DNA of 64,000 bases from Gammaproteobacteria bacterium. Its GTDB lineage: Bacteria; Pseudomonadota; Gammaproteobacteria; HTCC5015. Numbering within the stretch: the first letter of the stretch is position 1; every line of letters begins with the position of its first letter. Both the position numbers and the translations under genes were made by a program. Under the pieces are notes generated by a model. That model worked only from the letters and a program-made list of their open reading frames with translations. It was not told where the DNA came from and made no database searches. The DNA lies in the NCBI GenBank assembly GCA_013817245.1, contig JACDDA010000002.1, positions 62,001 through 126,000 on the forward strand. The letters run 5' to 3'. Positions 26,400-37,822 of this stretch are shown here, one piece after another.

Positions 26400-27083
26400 T
26401 TACCAGACTTTGTAGCCGCCAAATCTATCTTGCATGCGTTTAGCCATTTTTTTATAGCCCAACAAAAAACCAAATCCTGCGCATGAAAATAAGGCAACTA
26501 TTAACCACACTATTTGATAACGGTTTAATCCGCCGCCGCGATACGATAAGCGCTGTTGGTATTCCTTGTTTTCTTCTTGTGTTTCATTTAACGCTTGTTG
26601 TAAGTCATCACGTTCTTTTTCGATTACTTGTAATTCTTCCGTTACATCATTTTGACCATTGCCCAAAGCAGTTAAGCGTTCTTTCAGCTGAATGATTTCT
26701 CGATTCGCTTGCTGTAGGGCTTGCGCTGATTGTTCATCGGGTACGCCGCTGATCACGCTCTCTTCGGTGTTAGCGAGTTGTTCACGCAAAGTATCGCGTT
26801 CTATTTGCACTTCGCGTAATACCGCCGCAGTCGGTTTTTTATTCGTAATAAACGCGGCTCTGGTCCAACCTTCGGTGCCATCCGGCAGGCGAATTTTTGC
26901 GTGCATTTCATCGCGTTCTAATACTTCTACAATAGTGCCGCTTGCGATGGTTTTTACGGAATTTTGTTCTTGGTCTCTTTCTGCAAAAATATTAACTAAT
27001 AAGCGATCACTGATGTAATTCGTTTGTTGCGCACTTGCGATATTGGCTAAACAAAAAACCATCAATGACATTAAATATTTCAT
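26400..27083 (-). CDS. SH3-domain membrane protein (YgiM/TIGR04211 type)
   Basis: Protein of 227 aa: signal peptide at residues 1-18 (MKYLMSLMVFCLANIASA), bacterial SH3 domain at about 20-82 (YISDRLLVNIFAERDQEQN...TEGWTRAAFI), a long coiled coil at about 88-180, then a transmembrane helix at 190-208 (IVWLIVALFSCAGFGFLLGY). This is the layout of E. coli YgiM. SH3 would face the periplasm and may bind cell wall. It overlaps prlC by 4 bases. Confidence 0.85.
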   Translation of the reverse strand: MKYLMSLMVFCLANIASAQQTNYISDRLLVNIFAERDQEQNSVKTIASGTIVEVLERDEMHAKIRLPDGTEGWTRAAFITNKKPTAAVLREVQIERDTLREQLANTEESVISGVPDEQSAQALQQANREIIQLKERLTALGNGQNDVTEELQVIEKERDDLQQALNETQEENKEYQQRLSYRGGGLNRYQIVWLIVALFSCAGFGFLLGYKKMAKRMQDRFGGYKVW

Positions 27084-29104
27084 GCGGCCAATCCTGTGTG
27101 ACGCAGCAATGGTTCAATAGAAGGTTTGCGACCACGAAACATTTCAAATAATTCCATGGCTTTGCGTGAACCGCCGCGTTCGAGAATATTTTGCATAAAC
27201 GCAGTGCCGGTAGCGCGATCAAAAATGCCATTTTCTTCAAATTTAGAAAACGCATCGGCCGATAACACTTCTGCCCATTTATAACTGTAATAACCTGCAG
27301 CGTAGCCGCCCGCAAAAATATGACCGAAACTATTTTGAAACCGCACAAAAACCGGCGGAATATTTACCGCTACTTGCTGACGTATTTCATCTAGCAATAC
27401 TTGCACAGACTTAAGATTTTTCTCGGTGTACTCACCATGTATACGCAAATCGAATAAAGAAAATTCAATTTGTCGCATGGTTTGCATCGCCGCTTGAAAA
27501 TTTCGTGCGTCGCGGAGTTTCTGAATAACATCGGCGCTTAAAGGTTCGCCAGTTTCATAATGACCACTAATGAACGCTAGCGCTTCTATTTCCCAACACC
27601 AGTTTTCCATGAATTGACTGGGTAATTCGACCGCATCCCATTCAACACCATGAATACCGGACACTGACGGATAATCAATTTGCGTTAACATATGATGCAA
27701 GCCATGACCAAACTCATGGAACAACGTTGTAACTTCATCATGGGTAAACATGGCGGGTTGTTTACCAATCGGCGCGGTTAAATTGCAGGTTAAATACGCA
27801 ACTGGTAATTGCAAACCATTGTGTTGCAAATAGCGATTTTGGCATTCGTCCATCCACGCGCCGCCGCGTTTAAATTGGCGCGCATATAAATCCAAATAAA
27901 ATTGTCCGCGCACAACACCGGCTGCATCACGAATTTCATAAAAACGCACATCGGCATGCCATGTGTCAGCAACGGCGGCTTGTATCGTTAAACCATATAA
28001 GCGTTGCACTACTTCAAACATGCCAGCAATTACACGTTCAGCAGGGAACCAAGGTTTTAAAGCTTCATCTGAAATACCAAATAATTCTTCACGCAATTTT
28101 TCGCTGTAATAAGAAACATCCCACGACTGCAATGCTTCGCCTTTTAACTCAGCCTCGGCATAGTCTTGTAAAGTTTTCCATTCTTGTTGTGCTTGTGGTT
28201 TAGCACGCTCCGCTAATTCCATTAAAAACTGAATGACTTCTGTGGGTGATTCCGCCATTTTAGTCACTACCGATTTTTCAGCATAATTGGCGTAGCCCAA
28301 CAATTGCGCAAGCTCGTGGCGTAACGCTAAAATTTCATCAATGTTCGAACTATTATCATAGGGTTCTGTGCTGGCGCGCGTATTGTAGGCGGTATAAAAC
28401 AGTTTTCTTAATTCGCGATTATCTGCATACGTCATCACCGCGATATAGCTCGGAAACTGCAAATCAAACAGATAACCGATTTTATTCGCTTGCTGCGCTT
28501 TTTGTGCCGCCATCGCTAACGCGGATTCCGGCAATCCTTTTAACAATTTAATATCGCGTTCATGATGTTGCCACGCGAGCGTTGCATCTAAAACATTTTG
28601 TTCAAATTTCGATTGCAGCTGCGACAATTTTTGTTGAATCGTTTTGAAACGTTGCTTTTTATCTGTCGGCAAATGCACGCCAGATAATTCAAATCCCAAC
28701 AACGCATCTTGCAGAATTTTTTCTTGGGTTGAATCTAATTTTTCTATGCGCGCGTTTTGCGCTAATTGTTTAAACAATTGATACAGCAATTCGTTTTGGC
28801 CAATTTCAGTGTGATAGTCCGAGAGCTTATCCAAACACTGATCATGAACGTCGCGCAACGCTTCGGTGTTCATCACAGAATTTAAATGCCTCACTGGCGA
28901 CCAAACTTTATCCAAGCGGTTTTCTAAGGCATCTAACGGATCCATTAAGTTTTGCCAGCTCGGCTGTTTGATATTCGCGATCAGCGCGGTTAATGCTTGG
29001 CGATTTTCCTGCAGCACGATTTCGATCGCGGGCAGTACCTGTTCTGGACGAATCTCCGAGAATATGGGCAAGCCATCAATTTTTAACAAAGGATTTGAGT
29101 TCAT
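27080..29104 (-). CDS. prlC: Oligopeptidase A PrlC
   Basis: Zinc M3 metallopeptidase of 674 aa that degrades cytosolic oligopeptides and cleaved signal peptides. The zinc site HEFGHGLHH is near residues 461-469 with the downstream third ligand Glu in the ENWCWE region. The N-terminus (MNSNPLLKIDGLPIFSEIRPE) and C-terminus (ALLRHTGL type, here PLLRHTGLAA) match the family. Length is as expected (680 aa). Confidence 0.95.
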   Translation of the reverse strand: MNSNPLLKIDGLPIFSEIRPEQVLPAIEIVLQENRQALTALIANIKQPSWQNLMDPLDALENRLDKVWSPVRHLNSVMNTEALRDVHDQCLDKLSDYHTEIGQNELLYQLFKQLAQNARIEKLDSTQEKILQDALLGFELSGVHLPTDKKQRFKTIQQKLSQLQSKFEQNVLDATLAWQHHERDIKLLKGLPESALAMAAQKAQQANKIGYLFDLQFPSYIAVMTYADNRELRKLFYTAYNTRASTEPYDNSSNIDEILALRHELAQLLGYANYAEKSVVTKMAESPTEVIQFLMELAERAKPQAQQEWKTLQDYAEAELKGEALQSWDVSYYSEKLREELFGISDEALKPWFPAERVIAGMFEVVQRLYGLTIQAAVADTWHADVRFYEIRDAAGVVRGQFYLDLYARQFKRGGAWMDECQNRYLQHNGLQLPVAYLTCNLTAPIGKQPAMFTHDEVTTLFHEFGHGLHHMLTQIDYPSVSGIHGVEWDAVELPSQFMENWCWEIEALAFISGHYETGEPLSADVIQKLRDARNFQAAMQTMRQIEFSLFDLRIHGEYTEKNLKSVQVLLDEIRQQVAVNIPPVFVRFQNSFGHIFAGGYAAGYYSYKWAEVLSADAFSKFEENGIFDRATGTAFMQNILERGGSRKAMELFEMFRGRKPSIEPLLRHTGLAA

Positions 29105-29167
29105 AAAAACACGCTACCGTTGGATCGTATATTAGTATATGGGCTGCGATGCTAACACGCTTCTGCG

Positions 29168-30106
29168 TTAAGCCAATATGCGCATTTGCACCAAATACGC
29201 CCCTGCGGTCGCTGCAAATATCGCCAGCAGCACCAGCGGCCAAGCACGGAGACGATAACGCTGAATTAAATAATCAGGGTCTCGATTAGATAATAAATAC
29301 GGCAACTTTGCGCGCTCAGGTTTTTGTAAGACATGCACCGCCGCGATCGTTTGATGCTGATGCGCATCGATAATTTCTTGGTGCGCAGCTTTCCGAAGTT
29401 TTTGCCATTCTTGCAAATCGAGCTGCCCGTCGTGATTGCTATCAAATCGAGTCCATTCGCGAGGATCTTGTTTCCATTTGATGATGAGCTCACGAACCTC
29501 ATCTTCAAGATTCAAAATGTCTTCACCCGTACCCAGCGTTTTAAATTCACCGATCGCATATAAAGGCTCATGTTCGAGCAATAAATATTCGGTATAACGA
29601 AATCCGCCGCCGCCGGCAAACAAAGCCGCGCGTTTGGCAGTATTCGGTTTTATGCCTTTTTGTGGATACAGGCTATCGCCATACCAGCAGTTTTTTTCTA
29701 GCACGATAACTTCCGCGCCTTCAGGATCAATAACGCAGCAACCGGTTTCGTCTTCTAGCAAAAATAGGTTGTCGCTGGTCCGCGCTTGATTCGTGTTCCA
29801 GCGACCTTCTTTAGCATTGTTTTGATATTCTTCAATCGTGTATCGATACCATACACAGGGCGTGTCGGTGAGCGGCGAAACAATTGGCAAGCCGTCCATT
29901 AATTTTGTGTGGCCAATCAACTCTACATAACCTTGCGCAGCCGAACGAACTTTCGCGGTAGCGGCATCTTGAATAATGTGCCCTTTCCGAATTCGCCAAA
30001 AACCTTTCATGGCAAAATAAAAACTGCCCGCAAATAATATGATCACGACCATGAAGAATTCAATGCGCGTACTGTTTACCGCAAAATCATGTAGCCCGGC
30101 TAGCAC
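29168..30106 (-). CDS. GIDE-domain membrane protein with an EF-hand motif
   Basis: Protein of 312 aa with two membrane helices (about 15-33 and 288-308). The region between them resembles the GIDE domain of mitochondrial MULAN-type proteins: VRSAAQGYVELIGHTKLMDG, SPLTDTPCVWYRYTIEE, and EHEPLYAIGEFKTLG. Residues 222-233 (DSNHDGQLDLQE) are a canonical EF-hand calcium loop. GIDE proteins often sit next to LemA, as here (6-base gap). Start is GTG at 30106 with a weak ribosome site. Function unknown; a role in envelope stress or membrane remodelling is inference. Confidence 0.75.
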   Translation of the reverse strand: MLAGLHDFAVNSTRIEFFMVVIILFAGSFYFAMKGFWRIRKGHIIQDAATAKVRSAAQGYVELIGHTKLMDGLPIVSPLTDTPCVWYRYTIEEYQNNAKEGRWNTNQARTSDNLFLLEDETGCCVIDPEGAEVIVLEKNCWYGDSLYPQKGIKPNTAKRAALFAGGGGFRYTEYLLLEHEPLYAIGEFKTLGTGEDILNLEDEVRELIIKWKQDPREWTRFDSNHDGQLDLQEWQKLRKAAHQEIIDAHQHQTIAAVHVLQKPERAKLPYLLSNRDPDYLIQRYRLRAWPLVLLAIFAATAGAYLVQMRILA

Positions 30107-30112
30107 AAAAAA

Positions 30113-30703
30113 TTAATTCTCTGAAAATATTTTTTTGATGTCGACATCGGACAATTCACTTTGCTCAAACTCCAGCAAAGGTTTTTCTCGAAAGCCCGTC
30201 AGGCGCGCAATGATGATATCGGGGAATTGTTCAATCCGAACATTATTAAGATTAACGCTGTCGTTATAGTATTCACGGCGATCAGCAATTTGATTTTCTA
30301 ACGCAGAAATTCTTTGGCTTAAGTTGCGAAAAAGTTGGTCGGCTTTGAGCTCCGGATAATTTTCTGCAACCGCAAATAATTGACCAACACTTGTGCGCAA
30401 AGCTGCTTCTGCCGAACCAAACGCATTAATGTTTTTTTCTTCGCTGGCTTTAAATGATTGTGCGCGTGCTTGCATAACACTGTCTAAAGTTTGACGTTCG
30501 TGCTGCATATAACGTTTACACACTTCGACTAATTTGGGTAATTCGTCGTGGCGCTGCTTTAACAAAATATCAATGTTTGCCCACGCTTTAGCAACATTGT
30601 GTTTCAACATAACTAAATGGTTATAAAGCACGACGGCATATATAAACACCGCCAACATTAAACTCCAGAAAAAATATTTCGTTATTGCTATCTCCATTTC
30701 CAT
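30113..30703 (-). CDS. lemA: LemA family protein
   Basis: Protein of 196 aa with an N-terminal membrane helix (about residues 11-30) and a helical-bundle LemA domain. Diagnostic text includes YNHLVMLKHNVAKAWANIDILLKQRHDELPKLVE, AVAENYPELKADQLFRNLSQ and NRRE-type DRREYYNDSVNLNNVRIEQFPDIIIA. LemA function is unclear; it partners with GIDE or TPM-domain proteins in many bacteria. It begins 20 bases after gyrB, so it may be cotranscribed with it. Confidence 0.93.
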   Translation of the reverse strand: MEMEIAITKYFFWSLMLAVFIYAVVLYNHLVMLKHNVAKAWANIDILLKQRHDELPKLVEVCKRYMQHERQTLDSVMQARAQSFKASEEKNINAFGSAEAALRTSVGQLFAVAENYPELKADQLFRNLSQRISALENQIADRREYYNDSVNLNNVRIEQFPDIIIARLTGFREKPLLEFEQSELSDVDIKKIFSEN

Positions 30704-30723
30704 CTGGCTTTAGCTCATGTTTA

Positions 30724-33153
<2,430 letters not shown>

Positions 33154-33227
33154 TTATTTCCGCAATATTTATATTAGCAACAGCGCTCCTCACCCTAAAG
33201 CAAGAAGGGCAGCATTATAGCACTGAT

Positions 33228-34307
33228 TCAAGATTGCTCGACCGCAACCCCTTGTTCCACGTGAAACACTTTGACTCCCGTCCATCCCTCAACAGAAACA
33301 CTCGCTTGTTCTACGCAGCTTATAAAAACTTGGCTGCCCAAGCTCTTTAGCGTAGCTAATAAATATTGCCGATGCCCTTCATCGAGCTCAGCAGCCAAAT
33401 CATCTATTAACACTACAGGCGATTGTTGCGTTTTATTGAGGTGTAACTCTGTTTGAGCCAAAACCAGCGCAGCCACCAGCATTTTTTGTTGTCCTCGTGA
33501 TGCCGTTTCTTCCGCGCGGCGCCCGTCGAGCTTTATTGAAAAATCGGCTCGGTGTGGGCCAGAAACGGTAAAACCTCTGGCGCGATCACGAACATAAGAT
33601 GCATCAAAGACTTCTACTAACGTTTTCCCGCTATCCCAGCCTGGAAGATAGGTGATTTCCACCGTGCTAACGCCCGAAATATGGCTTGTGTATTTATTCA
33701 GGCTTTCTTGTAGTTCTTTTATGTAGGTTTTCCGTACGGAATTGATGCTTTGAGCGCCTTCTGATAAAACGCCATCCCATATTTTTAAGTCTTTAAGCGC
33801 CGCGCCTTGGCGCAAAGCCGCATTTCTTTGTTTCAATGCTCTTTCGTAATTTTGCCATGCGGGTAAAAAAGAAGGTTCCACGTGAAACAATCCCCAATCT
33901 AGATACTTCCGTCTTAGTTTTGGCCCGCCGGCGATCATTAAATAACTTTCCGGATGTATAAGTTGCGTGGGCAGCCAATGAGCCAGGTCAGATGCTTTTT
34001 GAATCTTTTGCCCTGCTACCTTTATTTGGATTTTCTCGCCTTCTCGCTCTATTCCCAAAGGAATCTCTCGACCTTCGTGAAATATTCTGCCGGTGACTCG
34101 AAAAAGCGTTTTGCCGTGTTGGATAAGCTCTTTGGGATTGCGCGTTCGAAAAGATCGTGTGGTTGAAAGAATATGAATAGCTTCAAGAAAAGAGGTTTTA
34201 CCTGCGGCGTTATTACCAACAATAAGATTTAAACTCGGCGAAGGCGTAATCTTCGCCGCTGTTATATTTCTTAGTTGTGAAATTTCTAATTGGCAAAGAC
34301 GCGCCAT
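33228..34307 (-). CDS. recF: DNA replication and repair protein RecF
   Basis: SMC-like ATPase of 359 aa that loads RecA at gaps. Walker A GNNAAGKTSFLEA, ABC signature region ASRGQQK and Walker B VVLIDDLAAELDEGHRQ are present. It begins 14 bases downstream of dnaN. Unusually, two parS-like sites are embedded in the coding sequence and encode the repeated peptide FHVE (near residues 137-140 and 345-348). Confidence 0.96.
   Translation of the reverse strand: MARLCQLEISQLRNITAAKITPSPSLNLIVGNNAAGKTSFLEAIHILSTTRSFRTRNPKELIQHGKTLFRVTGRIFHEGREIPLGIEREGEKIQIKVAGQKIQKASDLAHWLPTQLIHPESYLMIAGGPKLRRKYLDWGLFHVEPSFLPAWQNYERALKQRNAALRQGAALKDLKIWDGVLSEGAQSINSVRKTYIKELQESLNKYTSHISGVSTVEITYLPGWDSGKTLVEVFDASYVRDRARGFTVSGPHRADFSIKLDGRRAEETASRGQQKMLVAALVLAQTELHLNKTQQSPVVLIDDLAAELDEGHRQYLLATLKSLGSQVFISCVEQASVSVEGWTGVKVFHVEQGVAVEQS
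33253..33268. promoter_or_regulatory. parS: parS centromere site 1 (inside recF)
   Basis: TGTTCCACGTGAAACA matches the widely conserved ParB-binding palindrome TGTTTCACGTGAAACA at 15 of 16 positions. ParA and ParB are encoded at 47.7-49.3 kb. It lies near the 3' end of recF, about 3.7 kb from dnaA's start. Confidence 0.85.
33874..33889. promoter_or_regulatory. parS: parS centromere site 2 (inside recF)
   Basis: GGTTCCACGTGAAACA matches the parS consensus at 14 of 16 positions, with the core CCACGTGAAAC identical to site 1, 605 bases away. Its close spacing to site 1 supports both as real ParB nucleation sites. Confidence 0.75.
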
Positions 34308-34321
34308 TACAAATAATAAAA

Positions 34322-35422
34322 CTATAGACGCATAGGCATAATGACATAACGACCATGTTCGTTAGTCGGATCTTGAATTAAACAGCTGCTGTTGGCGTCT
34401 TTCAGTAAAATATTGACGTTGTCGGTCACTAAAACATTTAACACGTCTAATAAATAATTTACGTTAAAGCCTATTTCTAAAGACTCTCCGTCATAATCTA
34501 CTTCAACTTGTTCTTCTGCTTCTTCTTTATCGGGGTTGTGAGTTTGAATTTTCAGTAACCCACTTTCCAAAACCAGACGTACGCCTTTGTATTTTTCATT
34601 CGATAAAATAGCCGTTAACGTTAACGATTGTTTTAATTTCAACCGGTTTGCAACTAATAATTTATCACTGCCTTGTGGCATGACGCGTTCATAATCAGGA
34701 AAACGACCGTCAATTAATTTTGAGGTGAAACGTAAATCACCAAATTCAACGCGGACATGATTGCTACTAAAACCCAACGTTACCGGTTCATCCTTGTCTT
34801 GCAACAAACGTTGTAATTCCATAATTCCTTTACGAGGCACAATAACTTGTTTATTGCTTGGTAAAGATTGTTCATTTACTGCTTCTGCCATAGCTAAGCG
34901 ATGACCATCGGTTGCGACAGCGCGTAATAGGCCATCGGCATTTTCTAACATCAAGCCATTTAAATAATAACGCACGTCTTGTTGAGCCATTGCGAAGGCG
35001 GTTTTTTCAATCAGTTGTTTCAAACTCTTTTGCGCTACGCTTAATTGCGAATCTAAACGAATGTCTTCTAAGCTCGGGAACTCTCCCGCAGGCAAGGTTG
35101 CTAAAACAAAACGACTGCGCCCAGCTTTTACTGTTAAGCGATCTTCAGCAGCGTCTAAAATTAATTCCGTACCTTCCGGCAAGTTTTTACAAATATCCAG
35201 TAGCTTTCTTGCGGGTGCAGTGGTTTCACCGTCTTTTTCACCCATGATATTTATTTGTGCAACTAGTTCGATTTCTAAGTCGGTTCCCGTGATGGATAAA
35301 ACACCTTTTTCCAAACGCATTAACACATTTGAAAGGATGGGCATTGTTTGACGTTTTTCAACAGCACCAATAACGTTTTGCAAAGGGCTGAGTAATTGTT
35401 CACGAGTTATATTGAGTTTCAT
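34322..35422 (-). CDS. dnaN: DNA polymerase III beta sliding clamp
   Basis: Processivity clamp of 366 aa with three clamp domains. Family text includes MKLNITREQLLSPLQNVIGAVE, PILSNVLMRLEKG, ATDGHRLAMAE and the C-terminal YVIMPMRL that ends all DnaN proteins. It is 224 bases downstream of dnaA and 14 bases upstream of recF. Confidence 0.98.
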   Translation of the reverse strand: MKLNITREQLLSPLQNVIGAVEKRQTMPILSNVLMRLEKGVLSITGTDLEIELVAQINIMGEKDGETTAPARKLLDICKNLPEGTELILDAAEDRLTVKAGRSRFVLATLPAGEFPSLEDIRLDSQLSVAQKSLKQLIEKTAFAMAQQDVRYYLNGLMLENADGLLRAVATDGHRLAMAEAVNEQSLPSNKQVIVPRKGIMELQRLLQDKDEPVTLGFSSNHVRVEFGDLRFTSKLIDGRFPDYERVMPQGSDKLLVANRLKLKQSLTLTAILSNEKYKGVRLVLESGLLKIQTHNPDKEEAEEQVEVDYDGESLEIGFNVNYLLDVLNVLVTDNVNILLKDANSSCLIQDPTNEHGRYVIMPMRL

Positions 35423-35490
35423 GCGTTTCTCTATTATTTAATTAATTAAAGATATAAGAGCTTATTATTACTATTAGAGCAGACTCTTTT

Positions 35491-35499
35491 TGTGGATAA
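35491..35499 (-). promoter_or_regulatory. DnaA box
   Basis: TGTGGATAA, the exact reverse complement of the consensus TTATCCACA, next to the AT-rich tract. Confidence 0.75.
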
Positions 35500-35589
35500 C
35501 TTTTTAAATCCTTTATATTTCATAACCTTACGAGCTTTTTTGGCTGTTATCTAACGCTTAATTCAGCACCTGTTCGTCTGTGCGCGACC

Positions 35590-35598
35590 TGTGGATAA
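35590..35598 (-). promoter_or_regulatory. DnaA box
   Basis: Perfect consensus TGTGGATAA, followed by an A run. Confidence 0.75.
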
Positions 35599-35635
35599 AA
35601 AAAGACGTTGATTTAGCAAAGGCTAAATACTTTAT

Positions 35636-35644
35636 TTATCCACA
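35636..35644 (+). promoter_or_regulatory. DnaA box
   Basis: Perfect consensus TTATCCACA, two bases past the dnaA stop and oriented opposite to the other two. Confidence 0.75.
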
Positions 35645-35646
35645 GC

Positions 35647-36984
35647 TTATGTACTTAATATACGCAACAAATTCTCAAAATCTTCAGCAATTCTAAAGTC
35701 GGTTTCTTTCAATTCGATCACTTTTCGACAAGCGTGCAAGGCCGTTGTGTGGTCGCGTCCCCCAAAAGCATTACCAATTTCTGGCAAACTGTGGTTAGTT
35801 AATTCTTTCGCTAAGCTCATCGCTATTTGACGGGGTCGTGTAATTGAACGACTGCGACGTGGTGAAAGCAAATCTGCGACGCGGATTTTATAATATTCCG
35901 CAACGGTCTTTTGAATATTTTCAATGGTTATCAATTTATCGTGCAAGGCCAATAAATCGCGCAAAGCATCGCGCGCAAAATCCATGGTTATCGGTTGACC
36001 GGTAAATTGAGCATTCGCAATGACTCGACGTAATGCGCCTTCAAGTTCTCGAACATTGGACCGAATTCGTTTAGCAATAAAAAAAGCGACTTCGCTTTTT
36101 AGATCAACGCCGACTTGTTCCGCTTTATTTTGCAAAATGGCAACCCGTGTTTCTAATTCGGGCGGCTCAATTGCAACCGTTAAACCCCAACCAAAACGCG
36201 ATTTTAAACGTTCTTCTAAACCATCTACTTCTTTAGGGAAGCGATCACAAGTCAAAATAACTTGCTGCTGACCTTCTAATAAAGCATTAAAAGTATGAAA
36301 AAACTCTTCTTGTGAGCGTTCTTTGCCGGCAAAAAACTGAATATCGTCAATAAGCAAAGCGTCAACCGAGCGATAAACTCGTTTAAATTCATTCATCGCA
36401 TTATGTTGTAGCGCTTTCACCATGTCAGCGACAAAACGCTCGGAGTGCATATAAACAATGCGTGCTTTAGGGTTGCGCGCCAACATGGCATTACCCACAG
36501 CATGCATTAAATGAGTTTTACCTAAACCCACACCCCCGTATAAAAACAAAGGGTTATAAGCGCCACCGGGATTTTCGCTAATTTGCAAAGACGCGGCTTT
36601 AGCCAGTTGGTTTGATTTACCTTCGACAAAAGTGTCAAAGGTGTAATCATGCTTTAAATTATGCGGGATATCCGGTAAACGAGCTTCAACCAATCTTTCA
36701 GAACTGCGTTGAATAGCAGGTTCTACTATTGTCGCCGTACGTGAAGAGCCAATTTCAAAAATGGCTTGATTAGCTTCGGCGCTATTAAATTCACTTAATA
36801 AAGCATTAATTCGACTGGAAAAATGTTCTTTTACCCAGTCCAAAACAAAACGATTAGGTGCGAATAAGCGTAAAACCCCATGATTAAGCTCAGCTTGAAG
36901 TGGCCGAATCCAAGTATTGAGCTGTTGTTCACTCAATTCTGATTCAAGCTTTTCCAAACAACGGCTCCAAAGCGGTACGCTCAA
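35647..36984 (-). CDS. dnaA: Chromosomal replication initiator protein DnaA
   Basis: Replication initiator of 445 aa. Domain I (about 1-80), then AAA+ with Walker [14 protein letters not shown], Walker [21 protein letters not shown], and the DNA-binding domain IV with [21 protein letters not shown] and [14 protein letters not shown]. Start is TTG at 36984, with a strong ribosome site AAGGAG six bases upstream; rare start codons are common for dnaA. Divergent from rpmH. Perfect DnaA boxes on both sides suggest autoregulation. Confidence 0.98.
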   Translation of the reverse strand: MSVPLWSRCLEKLESELSEQQLNTWIRPLQAELNHGVLRLFAPNRFVLDWVKEHFSSRINALLSEFNSAEANQAIFEIGSSRTATIVEPAIQRSSERLVEARLPDIPHNLKHDYTFDTFVEGKSNQLAKAASLQISENPGGAYNPLFLYGGVGLGKTHLMHAVGNAMLARNPKARIVYMHSERFVADMVKALQHNAMNEFKRVYRSVDALLIDDIQFFAGKERSQEEFFHTFNALLEGQQQVILTCDRFPKEVDGLEERLKSRFGWGLTVAIEPPELETRVAILQNKAEQVGVDLKSEVAFFIAKRIRSNVRELEGALRRVIANAQFTGQPITMDFARDALRDLLALHDKLITIENIQKTVAEYYKIRVADLLSPRRSRSITRPRQIAMSLAKELTNHSLPEIGNAFGGRDHTTALHACRKVIELKETDFRIAEDFENLLRILST

Positions 36985-37086
36985 TGCCGGCTCCTTATTG
37001 AATGGGCACTATTTTCAAACATTTAAAATATTTGAAGTGTTAGGGGGTGGACAGGAAAGGCGCAAGTCTAACGTGCAGCAAAGGAC

Positions 37087-37095
37087 TTATCCACA
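37087..37095 (+). promoter_or_regulatory. DnaA box upstream of dnaA
   Basis: Perfect TTATCCACA, about 105 bases ahead of dnaA's start; likely an autoregulatory or origin site. Confidence 0.75.
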
Positions 37096-37158
37096 GTTAT
37101 TCGGCCGTATTTTTAAGAACAAATCAGCATTAGAAATAGAACAAAATATTCAATTTGG

Positions 37159-37187
37159 TTGACAGCGTGCCAGGACCTCGGTATGTT
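37159..37187 (+). promoter_or_regulatory. Sigma-70 promoter for rpmH-rnpA-yidD-yidC
   Basis: TTGACA (37159-37164, exact consensus) and TATGTT (37182-37187) are 17 bases apart. The rpmH ATG follows about 68 bases later. A strong promoter is expected for ribosomal protein L34. Confidence 0.75.
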
Positions 37188-37254
37188 TCGCGTCCTTTTC
37201 GTGCGCCTATATAGGTTGTGCGAACGATAGCCTGAATTCCGATGGATTTTTATC

Positions 37255-37389
37255 ATGAAACGTACATTTCAACCCAGCAATGTCAGCCGTAAACGCACCC
37301 ATGGATTTCGTGCTCGCATGAAAACTCGCGGTGGCCGTGCTGTGATACGCGCACGTCGCGCAAAAGGCCGCGCACGTTTAACGGTTTAG
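37255..37389 (+). CDS. rpmH: 50S ribosomal protein L34
   Basis: Small basic protein of 44 aa read directly: it begins [20 protein letters not shown] and ends GRARLTV, the universal L34 sequence. It sits 67 bases upstream of rnpA and is divergent from dnaA, the conserved arrangement. Confidence 0.98.
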   Translation: MKRTFQPSNVSRKRTHGFRARMKTRGGRAVIRARRAKGRARLTV

Positions 37390-37456
37390 TCTTATTGGTG
37401 GCTTTGCCGCCAAGAGACTAATTGATGATTGATCCGATTGATTGGGGACTTGAGCC

Positions 37457-37822
37457 ATGGCCGCTTTCCCCCGTCAAGCAAGATTGTTAACAGCAAAAGA
37501 CTATCAGACTGTTTTTGCCAATGCGCAACGCTTTAGCACACAAACATTGATCGTATTATATAGTCCGACCGAAGCTTTACAGCCACGCGTTGGATTAGCT
37601 ATTTCAAAGAAAGTGGCACGTCTTGCCGTTCAGCGAAATATAATAAAACGCTATGTTCGTGAATTTTTCCGACAAAACCAGTTCCATATAGGATCCTACG
37701 ATTTAGTGTTTTTGGGTAAGCCCTCAGCAGGCCAAGCCAGCCGCACCGAAATTCGTCAATCACTGGATTATTTGTGGCGCAAACTAAAAATAACATGCGG
37801 CAACTCATTACCTTCCCAATAA
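37457..37822 (+). CDS. rnpA: Ribonuclease P protein component
   Basis: Basic protein of 121 aa that binds the RNase P RNA for tRNA 5' maturation. The RNR motif is visible as VQRNIIKRYVREFFRQ, preceded by VGLAISKKVARLA. The predicted start ATG at 37457 is preceded by a GGGGACTTGAGCC leader. It overlaps yidD by 28 bases. Confidence 0.96.
   Translation: MAAFPRQARLLTAKDYQTVFANAQRFSTQTLIVLYSPTEALQPRVGLAISKKVARLAVQRNIIKRYVREFFRQNQFHIGSYDLVFLGKPSAGQASRTEIRQSLDYLWRKLKITCGNSLPSQ

Larger units (their letters stand above)
35423..35646. other. oriC: dnaA-dnaN intergenic region, candidate oriC
   Basis: Contains an AT-rich tract (about 35434-35480, ATTTAATTAATTAAAGATA) that could unwind, plus three perfect DnaA boxes: TGTGGATAA at 35491-35499 and 35590-35598, and TTATCCACA at 35636-35644. 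Gene direction flips just upstream, at the dnaA-rpmH gap. No gene fits here. The dnaN promoter must also lie in this stretch. Confidence 0.6.
36985..37254. other. dnaA-rpmH divergent intergenic region, alternative origin segment
   Basis: Holds the divergent dnaA and rpmH promoters and one perfect DnaA box at 37087-37095. In Pseudomonas this interval carries oriC, so it is an alternative or additional origin region. The segment 37016-37037 is AT-rich. A perfect 10-bp palindrome CCTATATAGG is in the rpmH leader (37206-37215). No gene fits. Confidence 0.5.

Noticed and set aside
35610-35630. Hairpin TTTAGC/GCTAAA downstream of dnaA as a terminator
   Set aside because: The stem is only 6 bp and AT-rich, and the T run on the minus strand starts 8 bases later; too weak to call.
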